Below, piece after piece: positions 29,386 to 37,726 of a stretch of 63,586 bases of DNA. The stretch's first letter is position 1. Every line of letters starts with the position of its first letter. Under the pieces are notes generated by a model. It had not been told where the DNA came from, ran no database searches, and worked only from the letters and a program-made list of their open reading frames with translations. Origin of the DNA: Propionibacteriaceae bacterium (lineage in GTDB: Bacteria; Actinomycetota; Actinomycetes; Propionibacteriales; Propionibacteriaceae); assembly GCA_027492545.1 (NCBI GenBank), contig JAPUEL010000037.1, forward strand, positions 10,104-73,689, given 5' to 3'. The position numbers were made by a program, and so were the translations under genes.

Positions 29386-31385
29386 ACCGCCACGGGTTCC
29401 GGGGTGGTGGACGGCGGAGGCTCAGGCGTCGGATCCTGCGTCGGGACGGGGTCCGGTTCGGGCGGTGGCGCCACCGAGGTGGGCGCCGGCTCCTGGGTGG
29501 TCGGGTCCGGCTCAGGTGTCGTCGGGTCTGGCTCTGGCGTCGTCGGGTCTGGCGCTGGAGTGGTGGGGTCCGGTGCCGGGGTGGTGGGATCCGGGGTGGT
29601 GGGATCCGGGGCCGGAGTGGTGGGGTCGGGTGCGGGGGTGGTGGGATCCGGGGTGGTGGGATCCGGGGCTGGGGTGGTGGGACCGGGCGTCGTCGGGCCA
29701 GGTGTCGTGGGGTTCGACGTGGGCGACTGCGTAGTGGGGTTCGGCACGCTGGTGTTGGGCGGCAACTGTGAGCCGGGGCGGGTGGGCGTCGACAACGGCG
29801 GCCGTGATGTGGCGGGTGTGGAGGCGCCCGGCGTGCTGGTCGCGGGATCCTTCGGCGGGGTCGGGACGTACTGACTCACCGGGCGAGGCGTCAGGCCGGG
29901 GGAGCTCGTCCTGGGCTGCACGACCGTCACCTCCTGTGCCGGCACGCCCGGCGCCGCGTCGACCGGCTCCTGGGCCGAGCCGTCGGGGACGGCCGCAGGC
30001 TCGGACGCGGGAGCGCCGGGTTCCGCCGAGGCCGAAGCCGAGGGTGTGGGTGAGGGCGACGGGTTGCCCAGGAGAGCGGCCGGCGCAGCGCTCCCCAGGA
30101 AGCCGAACCCGCCCGTCAGAGAGCTGGTCAGCAGCACCGTCGCGGCGACTGCGACGGAGCTCAGCGTCACCAACGACAGGACCCGGATCCAGGGCGACGA
30201 GGCCAGCGGCGGCTGAGCGGCGACGAGAGCGCGCGGGGCCTCGGGGACGACCGCCACCGCCGTAGGTGTCTGGCCGACCACCGCAGGGACCGATCGCCTG
30301 TGTGCCATCGCGAGGGATGCCCGGGCAGCCCCGATGGCGATGGCCGAAGCGGGGTCCTCCGGCATGGCGATGGGCCGGTTGAACGTCTCGGAGAGCCGCT
30401 GTGCGACGCGGGGGATGCGTGACGTACCGCCGACCAGCAGGATGGTGGCCAGCTGTTCCGGCTCCACCCGGGCGGATTCGAGCGCGGCGTCGAGGCTGTC
30501 GATCGTGCGGTCAACCAGGTTGCCGGTCATGGACTCGAACTCGGAGCGGGTCAGCCGCACCGCCGTCGAGTGACCTGGAAGGAGCACGGGGATCGTGGCC
30601 TGGGCGTCGAAGGACAGCGACTCCTTGGCGTCGACGCACTCGCCGCGGAGCTGCCGGAGAGCGGCCTGGGCCTCAGGTCCGTCCCCGACCGCGCTGGCGG
30701 AGACGCCCGCCGCCTTGAGGACGTGGCGGAGGACGGCGTCGTCGAAGTCCAGCCCGCCGAGGTCGTCGATGTCGCGCGGTTGGCCGAGCACCTCGAGCGA
30801 GCCGTCCTCGTCCTTGCGGAGCACAGCGGCGTGGTACGAGGTGCCGCCCATGTCGTGGACGGCCATCGTCTGTCCCGGCTCGAGTGGGTGCACAGAGTCG
30901 TGGTCGAGGGCCGCGGCAACGACGCCGGGGACGAGGGCCGCCTCGCTCAGACCGACGCCTGTGAGAGCCGAGCGGATGAGGCCGAGGCGGTGTGGCCCCC
31001 AATTTGTCGGGTAGGTCACGACGACCGCGGCAGGACGCTCGCCCTCGCGCTCGCTCACGGCGTCCACCACAGCCGCCACCGAGGTGGCGAACACATGCTC
31101 GGCCGTGATCGTCAGGCCGCCCACGGACAGGGGAACGTCGTCGCCGATGCTTCGGGTGAACTCCCTGATCAGTCTCTCGGGGGCCGAGTGGCCCAGCAAC
31201 TGCGCCTCGTCGCCGACGAGGACGTTGCCGTCGGACTCGATGAACGCCACGGCGGGTACCTGGTCGTTGCGGCGTCCGAGCGGCACCGCGTCGGCCGTGA
31301 TGGCGCCCTCACGGGCCAGCCGAGCGGTGGCGGCGCTGATTCGGCTGGCGCCCACATCGACACTGAGATGGTAGAGCCCTGGCAT
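29382..31385 (-). CDS. Hsp70-fold protein with a membrane helix and Pro/Thr-rich tail
   Basis: 667 residues from ATG 31385, which follows GGGGGGA; the frame is open to 31493 but the upstream codons lie over promoter-like repeats. Residues 1-370 are an Hsp70/actin-like ATPase: phosphate-1 HLSVDVGAS, phosphate-2 VHDMGGTSYHAAV, adenosine motif LLVGGTSRIPRVAQ. There is no canonical substrate-binding domain. One transmembrane helix at ~400-425 (LVTLSSVAVAATVLLTSSL) is followed by a ~240-residue Pro/Thr/Asp tail with TTPAPDP repeats, probably in the cell wall. Co-translated with the IniR-like regulator; a sensing or assembly role is inference. Confidence 0.8.
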   Translation of the reverse strand: MPGLYHLSVDVGASRISAATARLAREGAITADAVPLGRRNDQVPAVAFIESDGNVLVGDEAQLLGHSAPERLIREFTRSIGDDVPLSVGGLTITAEHVFATSVAAVVDAVSEREGERPAAVVVTYPTNWGPHRLGLIRSALTGVGLSEAALVPGVVAAALDHDSVHPLEPGQTMAVHDMGGTSYHAAVLRKDEDGSLEVLGQPRDIDDLGGLDFDDAVLRHVLKAAGVSASAVGDGPEAQAALRQLRGECVDAKESLSFDAQATIPVLLPGHSTAVRLTRSEFESMTGNLVDRTIDSLDAALESARVEPEQLATILLVGGTSRIPRVAQRLSETFNRPIAMPEDPASAIAIGAARASLAMAHRRSVPAVVGQTPTAVAVVPEAPRALVAAQPPLASSPWIRVLSLVTLSSVAVAATVLLTSSLTGGFGFLGSAAPAALLGNPSPSPTPSASASAEPGAPASEPAAVPDGSAQEPVDAAPGVPAQEVTVVQPRTSSPGLTPRPVSQYVPTPPKDPATSTPGASTPATSRPPLSTPTRPGSQLPPNTSVPNPTTQSPTSNPTTPGPTTPGPTTPAPDPTTPDPTTPAPDPTTPAPDPTTPDPTTPAPDPTTPAPDPTTPEPDPTTPEPDPTTQEPAPTSVAPPPEPDPVPTQDPTPEPPPSTTPEPVAV
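29497..29712 (-). repeat. Low-complexity tandem coding repeat (Pro-Thr-Asp tail)
   Basis: On the + strand this reads as degenerate units built on GGTGGTGGGATCCGGGG-like sequence, encoding PDPTTP/APDPTTP repeats of the Hsp70-like protein's tail. Several near-identical blocks make it prone to length variation and to assembly collapse. Confidence 0.8.
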
Positions 31386-31464
31386 CAAAAATCCCCCCTG
31401 TAGACAGCCCCGTGTCGGGGTCGGGCACTGGAGCAACCTGTCGGCAGTGACATCTGCTTTCGGG

Positions 31465-31492
31465 CGGTACAGCCCCGGGCGAGGCCGGTACA
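31465..31492. promoter_or_regulatory. Paired CGGTACA direct repeats upstream of the Hsp70-like gene
   Basis: CGGTACA occurs at 31465-31471 and 31486-31492, exactly 21 bp apart, with similar flanks. The spacing of two helical turns fits a dimeric activator bound on one DNA face, 80-107 bases upstream of the start codon. The protein that binds is unknown; the IniR-like protein is a candidate. Confidence 0.3.
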
Positions 31493-31523
31493 AGTCCTTG
31501 ATATCACAGGGGCTGGGTCAGCG

Positions 31524-31560
31524 AAACCCCTCGTTCGCCACGGGGCTCGTTGAGACGAGC
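31524..31560. terminator. Hairpins between the Hsp70-like gene and mdh
   Basis: Two stems lie side by side: an imperfect one (31527-31545, CCCC.CGT with ACGGGG) followed by TTT when read on the minus strand, and a perfect 6-bp one (GCTCGT 31545-31550, ACGAGC 31555-31560). They are 40-75 bases beyond the mdh stop in the leftward direction, so they probably terminate the long pdu operon. The region may alternatively be a dispersed palindromic repeat. Confidence 0.45.
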
Positions 31561-31598
31561 ACTGGGTTCGACACGGGGTCGTGCTAGGGCCACCCGCC

Positions 31599-32582
31599 TC
31601 AGCGGGGGATGAGTCCTAGCCGGGTCACGGTCTCCGCCTCGGCAATGAGTTCGGCCACCGACGCCTCTATTTTGGTGCGCGAAAACGCATTAAGGGTGAG
31701 GCCCGGCACGATCGACCACCGGCGGGCGCCCGCAGTGACGGGGAAGGAGCTGACCAGCCCCTCGGGGATCCCGTACGAGCCGTCGCTCACCACCGCCATG
31801 GAAGTCCAGCCATCGACGGGCGTGCCTGCGAACCAGTCCCTGACGTGGGAGATGGTCGCGTTCGCGGCCGAGGCCGCGCTGGATTTCCCGCGTGCCGCGA
31901 TCACCGCCGCCCCCCGTCGGGCCACCTGAGGGATGTAGTCGAACGCCACCCACCCGTCGTCGACCCAGTCCATCGCGGGGCGGCCGCAGATCCGCGCGTT
32001 GAAGACATCCGGATACTGCGTGGTGGAGTGGTTGCCCCAGATCGTCATCCGGGTCACGTCGGATGGCCGGCGGCGCGCCTTCCGGGCGAGCAGCGACACG
32101 GCCCGATCATGGTCGAGGCGGGTCAGGGCGGTGAATCGCTCGGGCGGCACGCCGTCGGCATTTCGTTGCGCGATCAGCGCATTGGTGTTGGCCGGGTTGC
32201 CCGTGACCACCACCCTCAGGTCCGATGCGGCAGCGGCGGCGAGGGCCTTTCCCTGGCTGGCGAAGATGGCCCCGTTCGCCTTGAGCAGATCCGAACGCTC
32301 CATCCCCGCCTTCCTGGGGGAGGCGCCGACGAGCAGCGCCACGTTCACACCGTCGAAGAGGCGGCGTGGATCGTCCCCGACCTCGATCCCCGCGAGCACG
32401 GGAGAGGCGCAGTCCTCAAGCTCCATGGCGACTCCGGCCAGCGCGGGCACAGCCTGAGGCAGGTCCAGCAGCCGCAGCTCCACCGGTCGGTCCCCGAACA
32501 CGTCTCCCGCGGCGATGCGGTACACGAGCGAGTAGCCGATCTGCCCGGCGGCACCGGTGACCGCGATCCGGATCGGTGTCAT
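31599..32582 (-). CDS. mdh: Malate dehydrogenase, last gene of the pdu operon
   Basis: 327 residues. NAD-dependent interconversion of malate and oxaloacetate. NAD-binding [19 protein letters not shown], substrate loop [12 protein letters not shown] with both arginines, TGNPANTNA, and the catalytic pair in TRLDHDRA and [12 protein letters not shown] are intact, so it is a true MDH of the actinobacterial/cytosolic type. I chose ATG 32582, which is two bases after the pduP stop; the frame's upstream extension is shadow. No cargo-like N-terminus, so it probably works outside the shell, perhaps recycling NAD or feeding the Wood-Werkman cycle. Confidence 0.92.
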   Translation of the reverse strand: MTPIRIAVTGAAGQIGYSLVYRIAAGDVFGDRPVELRLLDLPQAVPALAGVAMELEDCASPVLAGIEVGDDPRRLFDGVNVALLVGASPRKAGMERSDLLKANGAIFASQGKALAAAAASDLRVVVTGNPANTNALIAQRNADGVPPERFTALTRLDHDRAVSLLARKARRRPSDVTRMTIWGNHSTTQYPDVFNARICGRPAMDWVDDGWVAFDYIPQVARRGAAVIAARGKSSAASAANATISHVRDWFAGTPVDGWTSMAVVSDGSYGIPEGLVSSFPVTAGARRWSIVPGLTLNAFSRTKIEASVAELIAEAETVTRLGLIPR

Positions 32583-32584
32583 CG

Positions 32585-33973
32585 TCACCGCACGTTCAGG
32601 TCGCCGACGAGCACGCACCGCCGCGACCTAGCGAAGTTGCGCGCCCGGGTCAGCCCCTCACCGGTGGGCCCGGCGATGGTGAAGGTGCAGTAGCCCTCGC
32701 CGCCGATGCCGATCCCGTTGAACGAGGGGCCGTTCTTGACGAAGACGGTGGTCTGGATGAGCTTGCCCATGCGGGTCAGGTTGGACACGTTGCGCGAGTG
32801 CATGATGGCCGTGTGCCGGTTGCCGTGCTCGAGCTCGCAGGCCAGGTCGATGGCCGCGTCGACGTCCGGGACGCGCACCAGACCCAGCACCGGCATCATG
32901 AGCTCGTGGACGACGAACGGGTGGCCCCGGTCGGCCTCGCACACCAACAGTCGCACCCCAGCCGGGGGTTCCACCCCGATGGCCTCGAGGATGGCGGAGG
33001 CAGGCTTGCCCACCCAGTCCAGCGCCGGCCGTCCGTCTGTGAGGATCACGCGCTCGACGCGGGAGCGTTCGTCTGTGGAGAGTTCGTAGGCGCCATGCTT
33101 CACCATGGAGAACTTGAGGAGATCCGCGATGGCGTCGACCGCGACGATCTCCTTCTCCGCGGTGCAGGGCAGGTTGTTGTCGAAGCTTGCGCCGTCAACG
33201 ATGCACTTCGCGGCCCGGTCGATATCGGCCGTCTCGTCCACCACCACGGGTGGGTTGCCAGCGCCCGCGCCGATGGCCTTCTTTCCTGAGCTGAGGACCG
33301 TCCTGACGATGCCGGGGCCACCCGTGGCCACGATCATGCGCACATCGGGATGCGCAATCATGGCGTTGGTGTTCTCGATCGACGGCTCGGCGACGGTCAC
33401 CACGAGGTTCGCCGGTGCGCCGACGGCGGCCAGGGCGCGGTTGATCTGCTGCACCTGCCAGACGGACAGGTCGCGGGCCCGGGGATGTGGGCTGAACACC
33501 ACGGCGTTGCCGGCCGCCAGCATCCCGATGCTGTTGCAGGTGATGGTCTCGGTGGGGTTGGTGGTGGGCGTGATCGCCCCGATCACACCGTAGGCCGAGT
33601 ACTCGACGGTGGTGAGCCCGTCGTCGCCGGAGTAGGCGTCGGTGACCAGATCCTCCACGCCCGGCGTGAGCTCGGCCGCCATCTTGTTCTTCAGATATTT
33701 GTGGGCGACGTCGCCCATCCCGGTCTGCTGCACGGCCTGAACGGCCATATGGTCCAGGTTCTCGGGCCGAAGCATGACCTCGCGCAACGCGGCGACGTAG
33801 CGGCGCCGTTCGGCCATGGAGGCCGTGCGGTACTCCCGAGCCGCCTTGTCCGCGGCGGCGATGGCCGAGTCCATGTCCGGGAACACGCCGTCGCCGGTGA
33901 CGGTGCCGGACTCCGGCAGTTGCGCCAGCACCCGGCGAATCGTGGCCTCAAGGACCGCAGTATCGAGTTTCAT
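32585..33973 (-). CDS. pduP: CoA-acylating propionaldehyde dehydrogenase
   Basis: 462 residues, the usual PduP length. Oxidises propionaldehyde to propionyl-CoA with NAD inside the microcompartment. The amphipathic N-terminal helix [20 protein letters not shown] is a shell-targeting peptide. The aldehyde dehydrogenase fold has the catalytic Cys in [12 protein letters not shown] and cofactor segment [23 protein letters not shown] 33973 overlaps the pduO stop (ATGA). The frame is open further upstream only as a shadow of pduO. Confidence 0.95.
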   Translation of the reverse strand: MKLDTAVLEATIRRVLAQLPESGTVTGDGVFPDMDSAIAAADKAAREYRTASMAERRRYVAALREVMLRPENLDHMAVQAVQQTGMGDVAHKYLKNKMAAELTPGVEDLVTDAYSGDDGLTTVEYSAYGVIGAITPTTNPTETITCNSIGMLAAGNAVVFSPHPRARDLSVWQVQQINRALAAVGAPANLVVTVAEPSIENTNAMIAHPDVRMIVATGGPGIVRTVLSSGKKAIGAGAGNPPVVVDETADIDRAAKCIVDGASFDNNLPCTAEKEIVAVDAIADLLKFSMVKHGAYELSTDERSRVERVILTDGRPALDWVGKPASAILEAIGVEPPAGVRLLVCEADRGHPFVVHELMMPVLGLVRVPDVDAAIDLACELEHGNRHTAIMHSRNVSNLTRMGKLIQTTVFVKNGPSFNGIGIGGEGYCTFTIAGPTGEGLTRARNFARSRRCVLVGDLNVR

Positions 33974-34980
33974 GAGTGTTCTCCCATCACAGACTGGATT
34001 GCGTGGCCGACGATGTCGCAGTCCTCCTCGACGGTGCCGCCCGAGACCCCGAAGCCGCCGAGCAGGTCGGGGCCGTCGAACAGCGGCACGCCGCCCCCGA
34101 AGAGCACGACGCGCCCGGAGTTGCCGTCGGCCAGGCCGGGGAGCGGACCGCCGTCCGCCGAGAGGAGGCCGAGCTCGGCCGTCGACTTCCGGAACGCCGC
34201 GGCGCTCCAGGCCTTGTTCGAGGCGATGTCGATCGATGCCAGCAGCGAGCCCGCCATGCGGTGCAGCAGCACCGGATGCCCGGCCGCGTCGACCAGTGCC
34301 ACCACCACGGGTACGCCCAGGTCCGCGGCACGTCGCTCGGCGGCGGCGGCCAGTGCCTTGGCGCGGGCGAGCCATGGATCTGCCGGGAGCCCCTCCGCCG
34401 GTTCGCTCAGGTCGAGGGCCTTCGCGACGGCAGCGCGCACGATGCGTTCGATGCGGTCGCGGTCGGCCCACGTCTCCGTCAGTCGCGCCACCGCATAGAC
34501 GGCATCGGAGAGCCTGTTGAGATACTTGATCAGCTCCGGGCGCACTGGCTCCGACTCGGCCAGCGTGAGGGTGCGCCGCTCGGCGCGCCGCACCACGGTG
34601 CGGGCGTGGTGGAAAGTGGCGGACCGGGGATCGCGCCCCGGCACCACGAACGCGCGCTGGGGGCCGGTGATCGCAAGGCAGTCGTCGATGAGGCGCTCGA
34701 GATCGTCGATGTCGGGCTGGGCGATCGTGTCGGCCAACGCCGCGACACCCTCAGCGTCGCTGGCCAGCTCCGCCGCGAGCACGAAGAGCCGCTGCTGGAC
34801 GTGATGGAGCCGCGCGCGCCAAGGGCCGTCGTCGAGCCCGGCCTTGGCCTCGCCCAGCGCGGCGTTGGCCTCGTCGACGGTGCCGTAGGCCTCTACCCGC
34901 AGGCTCTGCTTGGCGACCCGGGAGCCGCCGAACAGGCCGGTGTCGCCCTTGTCCCCGGTGCGGGTGTAGACGGCTGGCAT
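33970..34980 (-). CDS. pduO: ATP:cob(I)alamin adenosyltransferase PduO, two-domain
   Basis: 336 residues, full-length PduO. The N-terminal domain (1-185) is the adenosyltransferase: YTRTGDKGDTGLFGGSRV at the start and KYLNRLSDAVYAVARL near its end. The C-terminal domain (~195-336) is the PduO/GlcG/HbpS heme-binding fold (VVVALVDAAGHPVLLHRM; FGGGVPLFD). It regenerates adenosylcobalamin for the diol dehydratase. Separated by two bases from pduN and overlapping pduP. Confidence 0.94.
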   Translation of the reverse strand: MPAVYTRTGDKGDTGLFGGSRVAKQSLRVEAYGTVDEANAALGEAKAGLDDGPWRARLHHVQQRLFVLAAELASDAEGVAALADTIAQPDIDDLERLIDDCLAITGPQRAFVVPGRDPRSATFHHARTVVRRAERRTLTLAESEPVRPELIKYLNRLSDAVYAVARLTETWADRDRIERIVRAAVAKALDLSEPAEGLPADPWLARAKALAAAAERRAADLGVPVVVALVDAAGHPVLLHRMAGSLLASIDIASNKAWSAAAFRKSTAELGLLSADGGPLPGLADGNSGRVVLFGGGVPLFDGPDLLGGFGVSGGTVEEDCDIVGHAIQSVMGEHS

Positions 34981-34982
34981 GG

Positions 34983-35255
34983 CTAGTGGATCTCGATCTC
35001 GACGGAGTCCACGATGCCCACGATGGTGGCGTCCAGCGGGGCGTTCGCCCGGTCTGCGGCGAACCTGGCCGAGGACCCCTTCGTCACCAGGACGGTCTCA
35101 CCGGTGCCGGCCCCGACGGTGTCGACGCAGACCTCGGGTGAGCCTGTGGCAGCTCCGTTCTCGTCGACGCGCCTTGTCAGCATGAGCTTGAACCCGATCA
35201 GTCGCTCGTCCTTGCTCGTCGACACGACCGTGCCGATCACCTTGGCCAGATACAT
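34983..35255 (-). CDS. pduN: Microcompartment pentameric vertex protein (EutN/CcmL/PduN family)
   Basis: 90 residues. BMC-P proteins form pentamers that close the vertices of the polyhedral shell. The family N-terminus MYLAKVIGTVVSTSKDERLI and the GETVLVTKGSSAR and VGIVDSVEI segments are present. One base separates it from the flavoprotein gene and two from pduO. Confidence 0.94.
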   Translation of the reverse strand: MYLAKVIGTVVSTSKDERLIGFKLMLTRRVDENGAATGSPEVCVDTVGAGTGETVLVTKGSSARFAADRANAPLDATIVGIVDSVEIEIH

Positions 35256-35256
35256 G

Positions 35257-35994
35257 TCAGGCCCCTTCCTGCAGTGTGATGTGACGCTTCGCCGCGGCCT
35301 CGCGGGCGAGGTCGGTGACGATGGCGCGGGGCTGGAGCCGCACGACGGCGCCGTCCGGGACGGCCGCCACGGTGGCCTCGGTGACCACGCGTTCGGCCGG
35401 AAGCGTGGGGGCCGCAGGGGCCTCCGGGGCCGAGGCCCGGCGGAGGACCGCGCGGTCGAGCCGGGAGGCGTCGGCGAGCTGGACCCCGAACGAGCGCAGG
35501 GTGGCCAGGTTCTTCCGCAGCATGGCCTGGTAGCCGGACGGCATGTGGGGGAACCAGGAGCGCTTGCCCTCGCTGTCGGGGCAGGCCGCGTTCGTGGCCA
35601 CGACCACCGGCTTGCCGCTCATGATGAACTCGGCGATCACGTTGGAGGCCAGGCAGTCGCCCACGCCGTGGACCACCTTCGCCACCATGTTGACGCTGAG
35701 AGTGGGAACCACCAGCAGGTCGTGGCTGGCGACCAGCGACTTGTCAGCGGGGGTCATGCCGATTGCGGCGATGGCGTCCTGGTCCAGGATCCGGGCGGCC
35801 GACGGCGTCTGGATCCAGTCGAGCGACAGCTGCGGGTTGAGCCTCGTCAGCGACGCGCAGGCTTCCTCGAACCCGAGGAGCGCGCCTGTGAAGAGCACCA
35901 GGGCGTTCGTGGACGAGGTCCTCGATGCTGCCGGGCGGGGGAGGAGGCCGGCGATCACCTCACGGATCAGGTCACGCAGCTGGGCTTCAGTCAT
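35257..35994 (-). CDS. Flavoprotein-fold (HFCD-like) microcompartment protein with targeting peptide
   Basis: 245 residues. The core (about 30-165) resembles the flavoprotein/HFCD family that binds FMN (LLVVPTLSVNMVAKVVHGVG, NVIAEFIMSGKPVVVATNA). The N-terminus MTEAQLRDLIREVIAGLLPR is an amphipathic helix like that of PduL in the same operon, implying encapsulation. A Pro/Ala-rich linker and a short C-terminal domain follow. The locus lacks PduS, so it could supply electrons for cobalamin reduction; that is inference. An alternative is a structural role like PduM. ATG 35994 overlaps the eutJ stop. Confidence 0.7.
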   Translation of the reverse strand: MTEAQLRDLIREVIAGLLPRPAASRTSSTNALVLFTGALLGFEEACASLTRLNPQLSLDWIQTPSAARILDQDAIAAIGMTPADKSLVASHDLLVVPTLSVNMVAKVVHGVGDCLASNVIAEFIMSGKPVVVATNAACPDSEGKRSWFPHMPSGYQAMLRKNLATLRSFGVQLADASRLDRAVLRRASAPEAPAAPTLPAERVVTEATVAAVPDGAVVRLQPRAIVTDLAREAAAKRHITLQEGA

Positions 35995-36812
35995 GAGATC
36001 CTCCGCATCGCGGTGCCGAGTGGGGTGGGGAAGAGGGGCTCGACGGGCCGGATCACGGGCAGGCCGAGGACCTCGTCGAACACCTCGGTGGCGCGCGGGA
36101 ATGAGCTGGAGCCACCCACCAGGTGGATGGGACCGGGGTCACCCGCACCGTGCAGCGCGTGGCGGGCGATGGTGGCCATCTTCTCCAACGTGGGCCGGAT
36201 CAGCCCGAACACCAGGTCGGCGTTGGCGGGATCGCGCTTGAACTCCTCGGCGGCGTCGTAGTCCATGCCGAGGGCGCCGGAGATCACCAACGTCATGTGG
36301 TGGCCTCCGGTTGCCTCGTCGATGGAGAACATCACCTGTCCGTCGCGCAGCAGGGATACGCCCGTGGTGCCGTGGCCGACGTCGATGACGGTGCCGTCGC
36401 TCACGCCGAGCGCGGTCGCGGCCGCCACCGGCTCGTCGACGATCTCACTGGGCCGGAGTCCACAGGACTCCAGCACGTTGCCGAACACCTTCGCGGTCCC
36501 CGCGTCGATTCCCGGCGGTGCGGCCACCGCGGCCTCCACGAATCTGGCGCCAGTGCGGGCCTCGAGCTGCTCCTTGAGCGCCGCGACGACGCGCACGGCG
36601 CCCATCCAGTCCACCACCACTCCGTCGCGCACCACCGTGGCGCGGCGCCACGCCCCGGCCACCGGCGCACCGGCCTCGTCGACCACGCCGAGCACGATGT
36701 TGGCCGTGCCGAGGTCGACGCCGAGGTGGAGGGCTCCGGAGGCCGGGGTGACCTGCTCGCTGCGCACGAGATGTGCGAACGTCTGCAGGTGGCGGGTGGG
36801 GGAGGCGAGCAC
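35991..36812 (-). CDS. eutJ: EutJ-like Hsp70-fold microcompartment chaperone
   Basis: 273 residues from GTG 36812, five bases after the pduL stop; EutJ proteins are about this length. Actin/Hsp70 ATPase motifs: GVDLGTANIVLGVVDE, VIDVGHGTTGVSLLRDG and HLVGGSSSFPRATEV. No substrate-binding domain. The role of EutJ is not well defined; it is assumed to aid assembly or reactivation of the compartment enzyme. The stop overlaps the flavoprotein start (ATGA). Unrelated in detail to the larger Hsp70-fold protein at 29382. Confidence 0.88.
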   Translation of the reverse strand: MLASPTRHLQTFAHLVRSEQVTPASGALHLGVDLGTANIVLGVVDEAGAPVAGAWRRATVVRDGVVVDWMGAVRVVAALKEQLEARTGARFVEAAVAAPPGIDAGTAKVFGNVLESCGLRPSEIVDEPVAAATALGVSDGTVIDVGHGTTGVSLLRDGQVMFSIDEATGGHHMTLVISGALGMDYDAAEEFKRDPANADLVFGLIRPTLEKMATIARHALHGAGDPGPIHLVGGSSSFPRATEVFDEVLGLPVIRPVEPLFPTPLGTAMRRIS

Positions 36813-36817
36813 TGGGA

Positions 36818-37450
36818 TCAGCCCTTCACGATGCGCACGTAGTCGCCGGTGCGGGCACCGACGCCGTTGCCCTCGTCGGTGTCGAGGTGCAGCTCGGCCA
36901 GGTAGGAGTCCTTCACGCGGATGAGGAAGTGGTCGAGCCGGCCGCCGCGCTCGCCGTCGAAGACGACGCTGACCCGGTCCTGGTCGACGAGCCCGAGGGC
37001 CGCCGCGTCCCCAGGACCCATGTGGATGTGGCGGCCTGCCACGATGGCGGCATGGGGGCACGACACGCGCCCAGCTGGTCCCGAGATCTCGATCGGCGCC
37101 GCATCGTTGAGGTGGCCTGACTGGGCCATCGGCGCCGCGACACCGAGCGCGTACGCGTCGGTGCGGCTCAACTCGACCTGCGTGGCGGGGCGGTTGGGCC
37201 CCATCACGCGCACCCGCTGTATGTCGCCCTTCGGGCCATGCAGCGTCACGGTTTCCTCGGCCGCGAACTCGCCGCGCTGGCGCACCATCGTGCGCACCGT
37301 CGGCCGGGGGTAGCCGAAGAGCGCGAGGAAGTCCGCGTCGCAGAGGTGGACGTGCCGGTTCGAGATGCCGACGATCACCCGATCCGGGTCCTGGCTCAAC
37401 TTGGCGAGCACCCGATCGGCGATCTCGGAGATCAGCTGGGCTTCGGTCAT
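36818..37450 (-). CDS. pduL: Phosphate propanoyltransferase
   Basis: 210 residues. Converts propionyl-CoA and phosphate to propionyl-phosphate and CoA inside the shell, recycling CoA. The targeting helix MTEAQLISEIADRVLAKLSQ is followed by the two PduL metal-site blocks, GISNRHVHLCDADF and AGRHIHMGPGDAAALG, whose histidines bind zinc. No propionate kinase (pduW) is in the locus, so the phosphate product must be used by a kinase elsewhere. Confidence 0.95.
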   Translation of the reverse strand: MTEAQLISEIADRVLAKLSQDPDRVIVGISNRHVHLCDADFLALFGYPRPTVRTMVRQRGEFAAEETVTLHGPKGDIQRVRVMGPNRPATQVELSRTDAYALGVAAPMAQSGHLNDAAPIEISGPAGRVSCPHAAIVAGRHIHMGPGDAAALGLVDQDRVSVVFDGERGGRLDHFLIRVKDSYLAELHLDTDEGNGVGARTGDYVRIVKG

Positions 37451-37453
37451 GGC

Positions 37454-37726
37454 TCAGCCCTTCGGCAGGAGCTTCTCGACGTCGGAGTGCGGGCGCGGAA
37501 TGACGTGCTGGCTGACCAGCTCGCCGACCTTGGCGGCGGCGGCGGAGCCGGCGTCCACGGCGGCCTTGACCGCGCCGACGTCACCTCGGACCATGACGGT
37601 GACGAAGCCGGCACCGATCTTCTCGCTGCCGATCAGCGTCACGTTGGCCGACTTGGTCATGGCATCGGCGGCCTCGACAGCCCCGACGAATCCCTTGGTC
37701 TCGACGAGACCGAGCGCTTGGCTCAT
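37454..37726 (-). CDS. pduJ: BMC-H shell hexamer, PduJ-like
   Basis: 90 residues with a single BMC domain ([40 protein letters not shown]). It is about 80% identical by eye to the PduA-like protein at 44061, with the same [13 protein letters not shown] end. ATG 37726 overlaps the upstream stop (ATGA). Assigned PduJ because it is the second, internal PduA-type copy; PduA and PduJ cannot be told apart with certainty by sequence. Confidence 0.88.
   Translation of the reverse strand: MSQALGLVETKGFVGAVEAADAMTKSANVTLIGSEKIGAGFVTVMVRGDVGAVKAAVDAGSAAAAKVGELVSQHVIPRPHSDVEKLLPKG

Noticed and set aside
29497..29712. GC-rich tandem repeat as a non-coding regulatory array
   Set aside because: It translates cleanly on the minus strand as the Pro/Thr/Asp tail of the Hsp70-like protein.
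31386..31493. N-terminal extension of the Hsp70-like protein to 31493
   Set aside because: It runs through paired CGGTACA repeats and lacks similarity, while ATG 31385 has a purine-rich site and gives the proper ATPase start.
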